DNA of 64,000 nucleotides, taken from positions 372,001-436,000 of the forward strand of contig NZ_JOMI01000003.1 in NCBI RefSeq assembly GCF_000711235.1, in the 5' to 3' direction. The translations under genes and the position numbers were made by a program. Below the pieces are notes generated by a model that saw nothing but the letters and a program-made list of their open reading frames with translations, searched no databases and was not told the origin of the DNA. This document shows, one piece after another, positions 22,550-31,910 of the stretch (positions within the stretch are counted from its first letter, which is position 1; every line of letters begins with the position of its first letter). Source of the stretch: Prevotella sp. 10(H). GTDB lineage: Bacteria; Bacteroidota; Bacteroidia; Bacteroidales; Dysgonomonadaceae.

Positions 22550-23854
22550 ATGGGAGAATTATTAGCCTACAATCTAAAGATTTCTGTATGCATTACCCTG
22601 TTTTATCTATTGTATAAGCTATTATTCAGCAAAAATACATTTTACAGGATAAACAGGATGACACTTTTAGCTATCTACCTGATAGTACTTGCTGTTCCCC
22701 TGATTAATATATCGGTCGATCAGCCTATGGCTATACATAAAGTGCTGGGTAACTATGAGCAGGTACTTCATGTACCTTCTGTAAATACTGAACAAGCAGA
22801 GGGAACTGTTCCAGCCGATTTCGAATTTAGAGTGTTTGCAGATCAGAGCGGAATTAAAATGGTAAATTTAAGCTGGGTCGGAATACTTCTCTTTATATAT
22901 AGTATAGGTGTAATAATATTTTCCGCTAAACTGATCTATTCTATAGCTTGTATCTTTTCATTGATACGTAAAGGCAAAAAGACCAGACTCGGAAATATCA
23001 CGCTCGTTGTGCATGACAGCAATATAGCTTCGTTTTCGTGGTTGAATTATATCGTTATTTCAAAAGATGATTATAATGAACACATGAATGCTATCCTGAC
23101 ACATGAAATGGCGCATATCGTGCACAGGCATTCATTCGATCTTATCATCAGCGAAGTATTCGCTATATTCCAATGGTTCAATCCCGTTGTGTGGCTGATG
23201 AGAAAAGAATTTCAGGATATCCATGAATTTGAAGCCGATTCTTATGTGCTCGATTCGGGTATTGATGCAAAGCAGTACCAGCTTTTATTAATAAAAAAAG
23301 CTGCCGGGGTAGAGCGTTTCAATTCAATAACCAACAGCTTTAATCACAGTACACTTAAAAAAAGAATAGCTATGATGTTAAAAGAAAAATCAAGACCATG
23401 GGCGCGTTTGAAGTATATTGCTATACTTCCGCTTGCTGCCATATCGGTAATTTTATTCGCCCGTACGGAAATTTCAATGAATCACAATGAAATTTCAGAT
23501 ATAAAAGTTAATAAAATATCAATGAAAGATTCTATTGAAGGTAAATGGAAACAGATCGATCCTGAGAATCCGGACGTAGATATTGAATATCCGAACATTA
23601 AAACAATATCCGAAGGTACTTTTTCGTGGACTAGATCCGATAAAGACGGAACAGCTTTGACAGGAGCATCAGGAACTTATACATATAAAGACGGGGTGTA
23701 TACCGAAACTATTAATTATACAATGCCGGGTATGGACGCATTTAAAGGAAAACAAGCTGTTTATAATGTAACTATAAAAGGAGATAAGCTGATTATCGAC
23801 GGATTCCTCGATAAACAATATCCGGTATATGAAGAATGGGTCAGGGTTAAATAA
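22550..23854 (+). CDS. BlaR1-like M56 metallopeptidase with fused C-terminal domain
   Basis: 434 residues. Four transmembrane segments lie in the N-terminal 140 residues and another near residue 290. The M56 zinc site HEMAH is at residues 185-189, with a later EFEAD supplying the third ligand. Instead of the beta-lactam-sensing PBP domain of BlaR1, the C terminus (about residues 330-434) is a small beta-rich module: SIEGKWKQIDPENPDVDIEY, GASGTYTYKDGVYTETINYT, ending YPVYEEWVRVK. This resembles lipocalin-like/DUF4488-type domains. It is probably a sensor-protease that cleaves or triggers loss of the BlaI-like repressor. What it senses is unknown, and it need not be a beta-lactam. Confidence 0.85.
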   Translation: MGELLAYNLKISVCITLFYLLYKLLFSKNTFYRINRMTLLAIYLIVLAVPLINISVDQPMAIHKVLGNYEQVLHVPSVNTEQAEGTVPADFEFRVFADQSGIKMVNLSWVGILLFIYSIGVIIFSAKLIYSIACIFSLIRKGKKTRLGNITLVVHDSNIASFSWLNYIVISKDDYNEHMNAILTHEMAHIVHRHSFDLIISEVFAIFQWFNPVVWLMRKEFQDIHEFEADSYVLDSGIDAKQYQLLLIKKAAGVERFNSITNSFNHSTLKKRIAMMLKEKSRPWARLKYIAILPLAAISVILFARTEISMNHNEISDIKVNKISMKDSIEGKWKQIDPENPDVDIEYPNIKTISEGTFSWTRSDKDGTALTGASGTYTYKDGVYTETINYTMPGMDAFKGKQAVYNVTIKGDKLIIDGFLDKQYPVYEEWVRVK

Positions 23855-23889
23855 ATGTGATTACAGGGAGTAGTATCCCAATGAAAAAA

Positions 23890-23920
23890 ACTACAGGCAG
23901 GCCGCCTGTAGTTTTTATTT
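23890..23920. terminator. Bidirectional hairpin terminator
   Basis: ACTACAGGC (23890-23898), loop AGGCC, GCCTGTAGT (23904-23912), then TTTTATTT. The minus side runs into TTTTTTTCAT. It lies between the BlaR1-like and META genes. Confidence 0.88.
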
Positions 23921-23942
23921 TATAAAAATCTATATGTATGTC

Positions 23943-24758
23943 TTATTTTTCCGCTCCCTTTGTAAATTCGAGAACAACATTCCCGTCTTTAGTAAAAATA
24001 AGCTTGTCGCCGTTCAGTCCAGCCTGAAGCGGAGAAGCTAAAAGGCCTGTAAACATATCTTCGCCTTTCATACTCGGGCAAGCCATTTTAGTAGAAGCTA
24101 CAGGCAAAAATGTTATTGTATTATCAGCCAGCGTATAGCCGGTACGGTATGTATTGCAACCTGCATTGCCGAATACTTTGCCGTCGGCAGAAAATTCCAT
24201 CGTCGGAGTCTTTCCTGTAAATAAAGTTTTCATATCACCGCCTGAAATAGAAGTAAGCGTCCATGCACCGGTTAGGCTTTCTGCATTTATCATGTCTGTA
24301 TTTGCAGTTTCTGTCGGAGCCTCGCCTTTCTCGAATTGCAGAACAACAGAATTCCCTTCACTCAGTGTAAGCATACCGTCCTTATCCAGAGAAAGAGTCA
24401 GGTTAGGAGAGGAGAGGGCAGAAAAGAACTGGGGCTCCTTATTACCCTGCATACACATCTTCATTGTGGCAGCCAGATTAGGCGCCGAGAATTCGTTTCT
24501 TTCGCTTAGTGTGAACGGCCCTGAAAAAGTATTGCATCCACCGTTACCCGATACGATATTCTTTTCGAAATCGAATTGTACATAGGGAAGATTGCCTGCA
24601 AATGCTGTTTTGGCTTCTTCACCTTTCAATGTTTTTAATGACCAGTAACCCCCTAGCTGTGTTTTATCTACCGGTTTTACCGAGTTACAACTCTGAAGTC
24701 CAAAAGTTAGTGCTAATGTGGCGATTGCTAGAATCGCAGAATTAAAAATACGTTTCAT
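23943..24758 (-). CDS. Lipoprotein with two META domains (HslJ-like)
   Basis: 271 residues with a lipoprotein signal (LTFGLQSC, Cys24). Two META/HslJ-type domains lie in tandem: about residues 33-145 (LGGYWSLKTLKGEEA ... SGNGGCNTFSGPFTLS) and 160-268 (LTGAWTLTSISGGDM ... FGNAGCNTYRTGYTLA). Each has the W.L......G..P...F.....v.G..GCN.y.g motif. META proteins in E. coli (HslJ) are linked to novobiocin resistance and heat shock, but the role in Bacteroidetes is unknown. It is convergent with the BlaR1-like gene and monocistronic. Confidence 0.9.
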   Translation of the reverse strand: MKRIFNSAILAIATLALTFGLQSCNSVKPVDKTQLGGYWSLKTLKGEEAKTAFAGNLPYVQFDFEKNIVSGNGGCNTFSGPFTLSERNEFSAPNLAATMKMCMQGNKEPQFFSALSSPNLTLSLDKDGMLTLSEGNSVVLQFEKGEAPTETANTDMINAESLTGAWTLTSISGGDMKTLFTGKTPTMEFSADGKVFGNAGCNTYRTGYTLADNTITFLPVASTKMACPSMKGEDMFTGLLASPLQAGLNGDKLIFTKDGNVVLEFTKGAEK

Positions 24759-24792
24759 AAAATTGATATTTTAATATAATGACTTTGCTGAT

Positions 24793-25578
24793 TTATTTCA
24801 GTTCGAACCGGTCCGCATCTTTCCATACAGGGAATTTTTCCCTGAACAGTTGTAGCTCGGATTTCGATATATAGACAGTTTCGACCCGCTCTGTGTTCAA
24901 TCCGGCCGAGATTATTTCCTCTCCTTTAGCATTAATTAACTTCGAGCCGCCCTCGTGGGCCAACCCGTTTCCGTCTTTGCCGATACGGTTCACACCGCAT
25001 ACATAACACATATTTTCCAAGGCTCTGGCAATTAATAATGTATTCCAAACTTTTGCCCGTGATGCAGGCCAGTTGGCAGTATAAATCAGAAGATCGTATT
25101 CATTATCTACATTTCTCGCCCAAACCGGGAAACGCAGATCATAGCAGATTAGCAGGCATATATTGAATCCTTTATATTCAAATATGAGCTTCTTATCTCC
25201 TGCTGCAAACGAGCGGGGCTCTGCACCCATACGGAACAAATGCCGCTTATCGTAGTAATATTCCTTCTCGGGAGTGATGAAAAATCCGCGGTTGTAATAA
25301 TCATTTCCATCTTTTGCAATAAAACTGCCGCAAATGGCAACTTCATATTGCTTTGTCCATTGCCTGAGAGAAGTGATAGTGTTCCCGTCGTTCGGCTCTG
25401 CCAGATTATGGCTGTTCATAGAGAAGCCTGTAGTACACATTTCCGGCAATACGACGATATCAGTCTTACCCGATAAGTCAGATACAATATTATGTATATA
25501 CAAGAGATTGGCTTCTTTATTCTCCCATACTATATCATATTGCACAAGACTTATTCCCAGTTTGTCATCTTGCTGCAT
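24793..25578 (-). CDS. Nitrilase-family omega-amidase (YafV/Nit2 type)
   Basis: 261 residues. The carbon-nitrogen hydrolase triad is visible: Glu46 in VVLPEMCTTGF, Lys111 in YYYDKRHLF, and Cys145 in CLLICYDLRFP. This subtype usually hydrolyses 2-oxoglutaramate or related omega-amides, a metabolite-repair and transamination side path. The cytoplasmic protein has no signal. The PlsC-like gene is 20 bp upstream on the same strand, so this is probably the end of a three-gene unit (small helical protein, acyltransferase, amidase). Confidence 0.9.
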   Translation of the reverse strand: MQQDDKLGISLVQYDIVWENKEANLLYIHNIVSDLSGKTDIVVLPEMCTTGFSMNSHNLAEPNDGNTITSLRQWTKQYEVAICGSFIAKDGNDYYNRGFFITPEKEYYYDKRHLFRMGAEPRSFAAGDKKLIFEYKGFNICLLICYDLRFPVWARNVDNEYDLLIYTANWPASRAKVWNTLLIARALENMCYVCGVNRIGKDGNGLAHEGGSKLINAKGEEIISAGLNTERVETVYISKSELQLFREKFPVWKDADRFELK

Positions 25579-25598
25579 AACTTCTTGCTTTTAGGAAT

Positions 25599-26138
25599 TT
25601 ATAATGCGAAATTCTCAGGATGTTTTGCCGTCACACCTATATAAGATGCTTTTATTTCTTCAATATCGGCATCGGCATCACCCGTCGGCATCAGTATCTT
25701 TTTGAAGTCGACTTCTTTCTTTCCGTAGTCAATAGCAACGATCACTATCGGCACGTTAGCTGCCAGCGCAATAAAGTAAAATCCTTTTCTCCATTCCGGA
25801 TTACGTTTGCGGGTAGCTTCCGGAGTTATGGCCAGCTGAAAGTTATCTCTATTAGCATATATTTCAGACATCTGCTCTGTCAGCGAAGTTTTACGCGTAC
25901 GGTTTACCGGTATTCCTCCCAGTGATTTGAATATCAGATTCATAGGAAAGAAGAACCATTCTTTCTTTATAAGGAAAGAAGCTTTTCGCCCCATAGCCTT
26001 ATACACCACCAATCCGAGAAGCAGATCCCAGTTGCTGGTATGAGGAGCTACACAGATAACTGATTTATTTGGAAGATCGGTCAGTCCTGTTATTCTCCAA
26101 CCGATACGGCGGAGAATAAAGTTGCAAATTTTTTTCAT
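25599..26138 (-). CDS. 1-acylglycerol-3-phosphate acyltransferase-like protein (PlsC family)
   Basis: 179 residues. The catalytic HX4D is APHTSNWDL with His33 and Asp38. Later blocks include KKEWFFFPMNLIFKSLGGIP and ITPEATRKRNPEWRKGF (with TPE in place of PEG). The length is short for PlsC, but this form is common in Bacteroidetes. It is expected to transfer acyl groups to a lipid or lysophospholipid at the membrane, and the exact acceptor cannot be told. The start overlaps the stop of the preceding small gene by 4 bp (ATGA). Confidence 0.88.
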   Translation of the reverse strand: MKKICNFILRRIGWRITGLTDLPNKSVICVAPHTSNWDLLLGLVVYKAMGRKASFLIKKEWFFFPMNLIFKSLGGIPVNRTRKTSLTEQMSEIYANRDNFQLAITPEATRKRNPEWRKGFYFIALAANVPIVIVAIDYGKKEVDFKKILMPTGDADADIEEIKASYIGVTAKHPENFAL

Positions 26139-26419
26139 TCACCCAGATTCGCTATTTCTTTTGCAATAGCATTTGTTTCATTCTGTAAATCAACTCTTAA
26201 TTTTCTATAATAAGCCTTAACTCTGCCTTTGGCTTCCTTTCCTTCATTAACGCTCACACGTTTCAATAGTTCATTCTGCGTTTCTACTATATGGGTAATG
26301 ACTTTATTGGCTGCTTCCTGATCGGCATCGACTACGAATAACTTGTAAAACAGACAGTCTGCATACAATAAATCCATTGCTGCAATTATACTTTTTTTTA
26401 GTTTTCGTCTGCTACTCAT
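26135..26419 (-). CDS. Small helical protein of unknown function
   Basis: 94 residues, all predicted helical: SSRRKLKKSIIAAMDLLYAD, a conserved-looking CLFYKLF, then VITHIVETQNELLKRVSVNE and AYYRKLRVDLQNETNAIAKE. There is no signal or membrane segment. It is the first gene of the unit with the PlsC-like gene, overlapping its start by 4 bp. I recognise no family. Coupling to the acyltransferase suggests a lipid-related role, as inference only. Confidence 0.75.
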   Translation of the reverse strand: MSSRRKLKKSIIAAMDLLYADCLFYKLFVVDADQEAANKVITHIVETQNELLKRVSVNEGKEAKGRVKAYYRKLRVDLQNETNAIAKEIANLGE

Positions 26420-26453
26420 GAGAAAAATATTTTTTATACGTTTATATCTTTAC

Positions 26454-26461
26454 TATCTTTG
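26454..26461 (+). promoter_or_regulatory. -7 box TATCTTTG for the glycogen synthase gene
   Basis: It matches TAnnTTTG, about 110 bp upstream of the ATG at 26573, so the leader is fairly long. Confidence 0.5.
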
Positions 26462-26572
26462 TGCCTCTTTTCGAAGCATGCGGCAAAGGTACTAAAAAAA
26501 AATACCGATGTATGTATGCTATGAAAATTAATAAGTAATCAAAAGAAATAGCGGGACGACGCAGCAAATTTT

Positions 26573-28222
26573 ATGGCAAAACAAGATTATAATCCGGATT
26601 ACATTTTTGAAGCTAGTTGGGAAGTATGTAACAAAGTAGGCGGAATTTATACCGTATTGTCAACAAAAGCTAAGTCGATGCAGGAAACTGGCAAAGACAA
26701 AGTCATATTTATCGGCCCCGATGTTTGGGAAGACAAAGAAAGCCCTTGGTTCGTCGAAGACCAGACACTTCTTGCCGAATGGAAAGAAGTTGCAACAAAA
26801 CAAGATCATCTGAATGTAAGAGTCGGAAGATGGAACGTGCCGGGAAATCCTGTTGTAGTCCTTGTCAATTTCAACCAGTTCTTTCCTGCAAAAGATGCGA
26901 TTTACGCCGATATGTGGCGCCAGTATGAAGTAGATTCACTTCATGCATATGGTGACTACGACGAGTCTTGTATGTTTGCCTATGCCAGCGGAGCCGTTAT
27001 CGAAAGTTTCTATAAATTCCATAAGTTTGAAGAAAAGAATGTAATCGCTCATTTCGATGAGTGGATGCTTGGCATGGGAGTTTTATATATAAAAAGCCGC
27101 TTACCTAAAATAGCAACAGTCTTTACCACACATGCTACTTCTATAGGGCGTTCGATAGCTGGAAACGGCAAACCCCTTTACAATTATCTTTCTACGTACG
27201 ACAGTGACCAGATGGCGCGCGAATTGAATATGGAGGCAAAGCATTCCATTGAAAAGGCCGCAGCTCTCAATGCCGACTGCTTCACAACGGTGAGTGATAT
27301 TACTGCCCGTGAGTGCCGTCAGCTGCTTCATCGCGAGCCGGAAGTAACACCCAACGGATTCGAAAAGGATTTCATTCCCGTAGGGGAGGAACACGAAACG
27401 AAACGCCTTGCAGCACGCAAGCAACTGATCAATGTAGCCGAAAGATTGCTGGGTTACGATATACAGGAAGATGCCCTGCTGGTAGCTACCAGCGGCCGTT
27501 ACGAATACCGTAATAAAGGTATAGATGTCTTTGTGGACGCTATGCACAGGTTGGAGCAGATAAAGCAACTTGAAAAAGATGTGATTGCTTTCATTATGGT
27601 TCCGGCATGGATAAGCGGCCCCCGCGTAGACTTACAGGACAGGATGAGATTAAAGAAATCTCCTTCAACATCATTAAGTCATCCGCACATAACTCACTGG
27701 CTGCGTAATATGAATAACGATTCGGTACTCAATCAGATCAAATATCTGAAAATGGAGAACCGGAAAGAGGACAGGGTAAAAATAATCTTCGTTCCGTCCT
27801 ATCTGAACGGCAATGATGGTATTTTCAATGTTCCTTATTACGATCTGCTTATCGGTATGGATGTCACTGTATTCCCGTCTTATTACGAACCTTGGGGCTA
27901 TACCCCGCACGAAAGTATAGCGTTCTCAGTCCCTACTATCACGACATCACTTGCCGGATTCGGCCTTTGGATGCGTAAAATGGGTGACGAAAGGGGAATG
28001 GACGACGGAGCGGAAGTAATATCCCGCGACGACTACAACTTCATCGAGGTGTCGGAAGATATATGTAACCGCGTATTCGAGATGACCAGAAAAAGTAACG
28101 AACAGGAAAAAATATTACGTCAGGCTGCGCTCGACCGTGCCGATCTGGCCGACTGGGATCATTTCTATAAATACTACAAAGAAGCGTATCGATCAGCACT
28201 GAAACAAGCGGCAAATCGTTAA
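26573..28222 (+). CDS. Glycogen synthase, GT3 family
   Basis: 549 residues. It starts PDYIFEASWEVCNKVGGIYT, the N-terminal signature of the eukaryote-type GT3 glycogen synthase (PF05693), not the GT5 GlgA class. Other GT3 blocks are GRWNVPGNPVV, VIAHFDEWMLGMG, TTHATSIGRSIAGNGKPLYN, TVSDITARECRQLLHREPEV TPNGF, and a C-terminal VFPSYYEPWGYTPHESIAFS. The family uses UDP-glucose and lacks an ADP-glucose requirement, and the bacterial forms lack the mammalian N- and C-terminal phosphorylation arms, as here. It is followed by the phosphorylase after a 186-bp gap with its own promoter. Confidence 0.93.
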   Translation: MAKQDYNPDYIFEASWEVCNKVGGIYTVLSTKAKSMQETGKDKVIFIGPDVWEDKESPWFVEDQTLLAEWKEVATKQDHLNVRVGRWNVPGNPVVVLVNFNQFFPAKDAIYADMWRQYEVDSLHAYGDYDESCMFAYASGAVIESFYKFHKFEEKNVIAHFDEWMLGMGVLYIKSRLPKIATVFTTHATSIGRSIAGNGKPLYNYLSTYDSDQMARELNMEAKHSIEKAAALNADCFTTVSDITARECRQLLHREPEVTPNGFEKDFIPVGEEHETKRLAARKQLINVAERLLGYDIQEDALLVATSGRYEYRNKGIDVFVDAMHRLEQIKQLEKDVIAFIMVPAWISGPRVDLQDRMRLKKSPSTSLSHPHITHWLRNMNNDSVLNQIKYLKMENRKEDRVKIIFVPSYLNGNDGIFNVPYYDLLIGMDVTVFPSYYEPWGYTPHESIAFSVPTITTSLAGFGLWMRKMGDERGMDDGAEVISRDDYNFIEVSEDICNRVFEMTRKSNEQEKILRQAALDRADLADWDHFYKYYKEAYRSALKQAANR

Positions 28223-28312
28223 TTAACATATTATTATCTGTTTTTTGTAACGAAAACGCACCCTAACGAAAACTTTACAATATTTTATAAAGACTTCGTA
28301 TTTTAAAATCGT

Positions 28313-28320
28313 TATATTTG
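28313..28320 (+). promoter_or_regulatory. -7 box TATATTTG for the phosphorylase gene
   Basis: It matches TAnnTTTG about 88 bp upstream of the ATG at 28409, so the phosphorylase has its own promoter with a roughly 80-nt leader. Confidence 0.65.
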
Positions 28321-28408
28321 TAATTCCAAATAAAACAAACCACAAAACAATTCCGTTCGAAGACTATTTAGGAGAAGAAGGAATATATAAAGTTTAAATA
28401 ATATATTT

Positions 28409-30994
28409 ATGAGAATCAAAGCAAGTTATTCTAACACTCCCTCATGGAGGAGTGCGTATACGCAGGTTAATCTGCCTAAGGAGCTGTTGCCGTTAGAAAA
28501 GTTGGTACATAATCTATGGTGGGTATGGAACAACGACGCGGCAGACCTGTTCGCAGAACTCGATCCCGATCTGTGGAGAAAAAGTGAACACAACCCGGTT
28601 ATTTTACTGCAAAAAATCTCTTATGAAAGAATCGACGAAATTCTGAAAGACTCTTTACTGATGGATAAAGTCAGAAAAGTGATACAGAATTTCGAATCAT
28701 ATATGGCCGAGGATTTCGATAAGTCGAAACCGTCGGTTGCCTACTTTAGCATGGAGTACGGTTTTTCTCATGTATTGAAAATCTATTCCGGTGGTCTTGG
28801 TGTTCTTGCAGGCGACTATCTGAAAGAAGCCAGTGACAGCCATGTAGACCTTACAGGTGTAGGGTTTCTGTATCGTTACGGATACTTTACGCAGTCTATC
28901 TCCCCTGACGGACAGCAGGTAGCTAATTACGAATCTCAGAATTTCGGAGAATTGCCGTTAGATCCGGTATTGAACGAAGACGGCAACCAGATGATTCTGG
29001 CTGTGCCTTATCCCGACAGGGATATTTATGCAAATGTATGGAAGGTAAATGTAGGACGTATAAACCTTTATTTGCTGGATACTGATATCGATCTCAATAG
29101 CGAATGGGATCGTCCAATCACTCATCAACTTTATGGCGGTGACTGGGAAAACCGTTTGAAACAGGAATATTTACTCGGTATTGGTGGTATTTTACTTCTC
29201 AATAAGCTGGGTATCAAAAAAGAAATATATCACTGTAACGAAGGGCATGCTGCGTTAATTAACGTTCAGCGTCTGCTCGACCTTATCGAAGGCGAAGGAC
29301 TGACATTCAATCAGGCGCTTGAGGTAGTTCGTGCATCCGGTCTTTATACTGTGCATACGCCTGTTCCTGCAGGACATGACTATTTCGACGAAGGGTTGCT
29401 TGGCAAATACCTCGGCAGCTATCCGGCTCGTCTGGGTATCTCATGGCAGGATTTCGTAGATATGGGTCGTGAGCATCCGGGAAGCGGTGAGAAGTTCAGT
29501 ATGAGTGTCTTTGCACTCAATACATGCCTCGAAGCCAATGGTGTAAGTTATTTGCACGGTATAGTTTCGCGCCACATGTTCCAGCCTGTATGGCCGGGAT
29601 ATTTCCCTGAGGAATTGCATGTAGGCCACGTTACTAACGGCGTGCATCTTCCTACATGGACTGCAAAAGAAATGAAGGCATTGTATGAAAAGACTTTCGA
29701 TAAGAATTTCTACAACGACCAGTCGAACCACGAAATATGGGACAATATCTACAGCGTACCTGATGCTGAAATCTGGAAACTGCGCATGGTATTGAAAAAA
29801 CGTCTGATCTCTTATGTTCAGGAGCAGATGAAAGAAGGATGGATTAAGAACCAGAAGGCTCCGTCTGCAATATTCAATATTGTAGATAAGATTAATCCTG
29901 ATGCGCTTCTTGTAGGTTTCGGACGCCGTTTTGCCACTTACAAGCGTGCTCATCTTTTATTTACAGACTTAGACCGTTTGTCGAAACTGGTAAATAATGA
30001 GAAATATCCTGTTCAGTTTCTTTACACAGGTAAGGCTCACCCTGCCGATGGTGCCGGACAAGGTTTGATTAAGCAAATTGTTGAAATTTCGCGCCGTCCT
30101 GAATTTTTCGGTAAGATTATCTTCCTCGAAAACTACGATATGCGTCTAGCTAAACGCCTTATCTCAGGGGTGGATATTTGGCTGAATACACCTACACGTC
30201 CGCTGGAAGCTTCAGGTACATCGGGTGAGAAGGCTGAAATGAACGGTGTGTTGAACTTCTCTGTACTTGACGGATGGTGGTATGAAGGTTATCGTAAAGA
30301 TGCAGGCTGGTGCCTGACAGAAAAACGTACCTATACCAATCAGGCTTATCAGGACGAACTCGATGCATCGGAAATATATTCTACATTCGAGAATGAGATA
30401 CTTCCATTGTACTATGCGCGCAATTCGAAGGGCTATTCTCCGGAATGGATTCAGTATATCAAAAACTCGATCGCTAATATTGCGCCGGAGTATACTACCA
30501 AGCGTATGATCGACGATTATATCAATAATTTCTACAAACCGGAACAGGATCGTGTCAAACTGGTTGCATCCAACCATTATGCCAAGGCTAAAGAACTGGC
30601 GGCATGGAAAGAAGATACTGCAGCAAACTGGGACAAGTTCACTGTAGAGAAATTGACTTTCAACGGTCAGGATTTGAGGGACGGAGTAGGGCTTCTTAAT
30701 CCTACACTTACCGAAGGAGAAAAAATGACGGTAGAGGTAGTTATCGATAAGAAAGCCATGAAAGGCGATCTCGGTATCGAATGTGTATTGACTGAATACG
30801 ATCCCGAAAAGAAAGAAGATAAATTCTTATCTGTTCAGGAATTCAATAAGGTTAAAGAAGAGGGTTCCAAACTGTACTTCGAAATGAAAGCTATAGCAAG
30901 AATCCCCGGTACATGCCATTTTGCATACCGTGTATATCCGAAACATCCGGATATGGCTCATCGTATGGACTTTGCATACATACGCTGGATTTAA
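28409..30994 (+). CDS. glgP: Alpha-glucan phosphorylase, GT35 short type
   Basis: 861 residues. It releases glucose 1-phosphate from glycogen or maltodextrin by phosphorolysis with pyridoxal phosphate. The N-terminal DUF3417 segment (about 1-120, [20 protein letters not shown]) is present, followed by [30 protein letters not shown]. The PLP lysine lies in [19 protein letters not shown], where GEKAEMNG replaces the GMKAxxNG of other phosphorylases, as in other members of the TIGR02094 type. The C-terminal about 110 residues (from [11 protein letters not shown]) are an extra beta domain. It works with the upstream glycogen synthase in a synthesis/breakdown pair. Confidence 0.95.
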   Translation: MRIKASYSNTPSWRSAYTQVNLPKELLPLEKLVHNLWWVWNNDAADLFAELDPDLWRKSEHNPVILLQKISYERIDEILKDSLLMDKVRKVIQNFESYMAEDFDKSKPSVAYFSMEYGFSHVLKIYSGGLGVLAGDYLKEASDSHVDLTGVGFLYRYGYFTQSISPDGQQVANYESQNFGELPLDPVLNEDGNQMILAVPYPDRDIYANVWKVNVGRINLYLLDTDIDLNSEWDRPITHQLYGGDWENRLKQEYLLGIGGILLLNKLGIKKEIYHCNEGHAALINVQRLLDLIEGEGLTFNQALEVVRASGLYTVHTPVPAGHDYFDEGLLGKYLGSYPARLGISWQDFVDMGREHPGSGEKFSMSVFALNTCLEANGVSYLHGIVSRHMFQPVWPGYFPEELHVGHVTNGVHLPTWTAKEMKALYEKTFDKNFYNDQSNHEIWDNIYSVPDAEIWKLRMVLKKRLISYVQEQMKEGWIKNQKAPSAIFNIVDKINPDALLVGFGRRFATYKRAHLLFTDLDRLSKLVNNEKYPVQFLYTGKAHPADGAGQGLIKQIVEISRRPEFFGKIIFLENYDMRLAKRLISGVDIWLNTPTRPLEASGTSGEKAEMNGVLNFSVLDGWWYEGYRKDAGWCLTEKRTYTNQAYQDELDASEIYSTFENEILPLYYARNSKGYSPEWIQYIKNSIANIAPEYTTKRMIDDYINNFYKPEQDRVKLVASNHYAKAKELAAWKEDTAANWDKFTVEKLTFNGQDLRDGVGLLNPTLTEGEKMTVEVVIDKKAMKGDLGIECVLTEYDPEKKEDKFLSVQEFNKVKEEGSKLYFEMKAIARIPGTCHFAYRVYPKHPDMAHRMDFAYIRWI

Positions 30995-31018
30995 TAGGTT
31001 GTATATAAAATAAACTTG

Positions 31019-31053
31019 AAAAGCTGCTTCTGTTTACAGATGCAGCTTTTTTT
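31019..31053 (+). terminator. Hairpin terminator of the phosphorylase gene
   Basis: AAAAGCTGC pairs with GCAGCTTTT around a 14-nt loop and runs into TTTAATAAAA. Confidence 0.8.
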
Positions 31054-31088
31054 AATAAAACATTCTTTATTTGTCGCAAAAGTATTCG

Positions 31089-31096
31089 TAATTTTG
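31089..31096 (+). promoter_or_regulatory. -7 box TAATTTTG for the DUF1080 gene
   Basis: It matches TAnnTTTG and lies 24 bp upstream of the ATG at 31121. Confidence 0.6.
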
Positions 31097-31120
31097 GCTG
31101 GTCTAAAAAATAAAACACCT

Positions 31121-31849
31121 ATGAAAAAAATTATCTTACTGGCTGCTGTGCTTGTTTCAGCAGTATCTATTAATGCCCAGATGAAGCCTCAGAGCACAGA
31201 ATGGTATTATCCTCAACCCCCTAAAGTTACTCCGGCTACAACTTTGAATCAACCGCCGTCGGATGCAATTGTCCTTTTCGACGGAAAAGATTTATCCAAA
31301 TGGGTATCTACTAACGGTGGAGAAGCTAAATGGAATGTGGTTGACGGTGCAATAGTGATAGTTCCGGGTACGGGCGGTATTGCTACCAAAGAATATTTCG
31401 GGGATTGCCAGTTGCATATAGAGTTCAAATCTCCGGCTCCTGAAAATTATCACGGACAGAATCGTGGCAACAGCGGTATCTTCCTTCAAAGCACTTACGA
31501 AGTGCAGGTACTCGATGGAGATAACAACCCTACTTATGTAAACGGTATGGTAGGAAGTATTTACAAGCAGCAAGCTCCCGCGGTAGATGCGTATACCAAA
31601 AACGGTCAGTGGCAGGTATATGATATTTACTGGAAAGCCCCTGTTTTCGGCACAGGCGGAAAATTGGAATCTCCTGCAATGATTACGGTAGTCCTTAATG
31701 GGATATTGATACAGAACAATTATATCCTAAAAGGAGATACCCCATATATCGGTTTCCCTAAATATGAAGCTCACGGTCGTCTGCCGCTTATGTTGCAAGA
31801 CCATGGAACGGGAGTCGCATTCCGTAATATATGGATAAGAAATCTTTAA
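31121..31849 (+). CDS. Secreted DUF1080 protein (3-keto-disaccharide hydrolase-like)
   Basis: 242 residues from the ATG at 31121. Upstream in-frame codons cover the promoter and the phosphorylase terminator. A signal peptide ends at SINAQ (residues 1-20). The PF06439 lectin-like fold is clear: DAIVLFDGKDLSKWVSTNGG, WNVVDGAIVIVPGTGGIATK, CQLHIEFKSPAPENYHGQNR, GNSGIFLQSTYEVQVLDGDN, and a final HGTGVAFRNIWIRNL. Members bind or hydrolyse beta-glucosidic sugars and include 3-keto-glucoside hydrolases. It is monocistronic, exported, and its substrate is unknown. Confidence 0.92.
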   Translation: MKKIILLAAVLVSAVSINAQMKPQSTEWYYPQPPKVTPATTLNQPPSDAIVLFDGKDLSKWVSTNGGEAKWNVVDGAIVIVPGTGGIATKEYFGDCQLHIEFKSPAPENYHGQNRGNSGIFLQSTYEVQVLDGDNNPTYVNGMVGSIYKQQAPAVDAYTKNGQWQVYDIYWKAPVFGTGGKLESPAMITVVLNGILIQNNYILKGDTPYIGFPKYEAHGRLPLMLQDHGTGVAFRNIWIRNL

Positions 31850-31875
31850 GTAATTGCTTAATTATATAATAGAAG

Positions 31876-31910
31876 AAGGATGCTGTAAATTACGGCATCC
31901 TTTCTTTTTT
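31876..31910. terminator. Bidirectional hairpin terminator
   Basis: A near-perfect 27-base palindrome (AAGGATGC...GCATCCTT, one T-G pair) runs into TCTTTTTT on the plus strand and TCTTCT on the minus strand, between the DUF1080 and SDR genes. Confidence 0.85.

Noticed and set aside
29441-29953. 170-residue minus-strand frame
   Set aside because: It lies inside the phosphorylase gene and has no features of its own.
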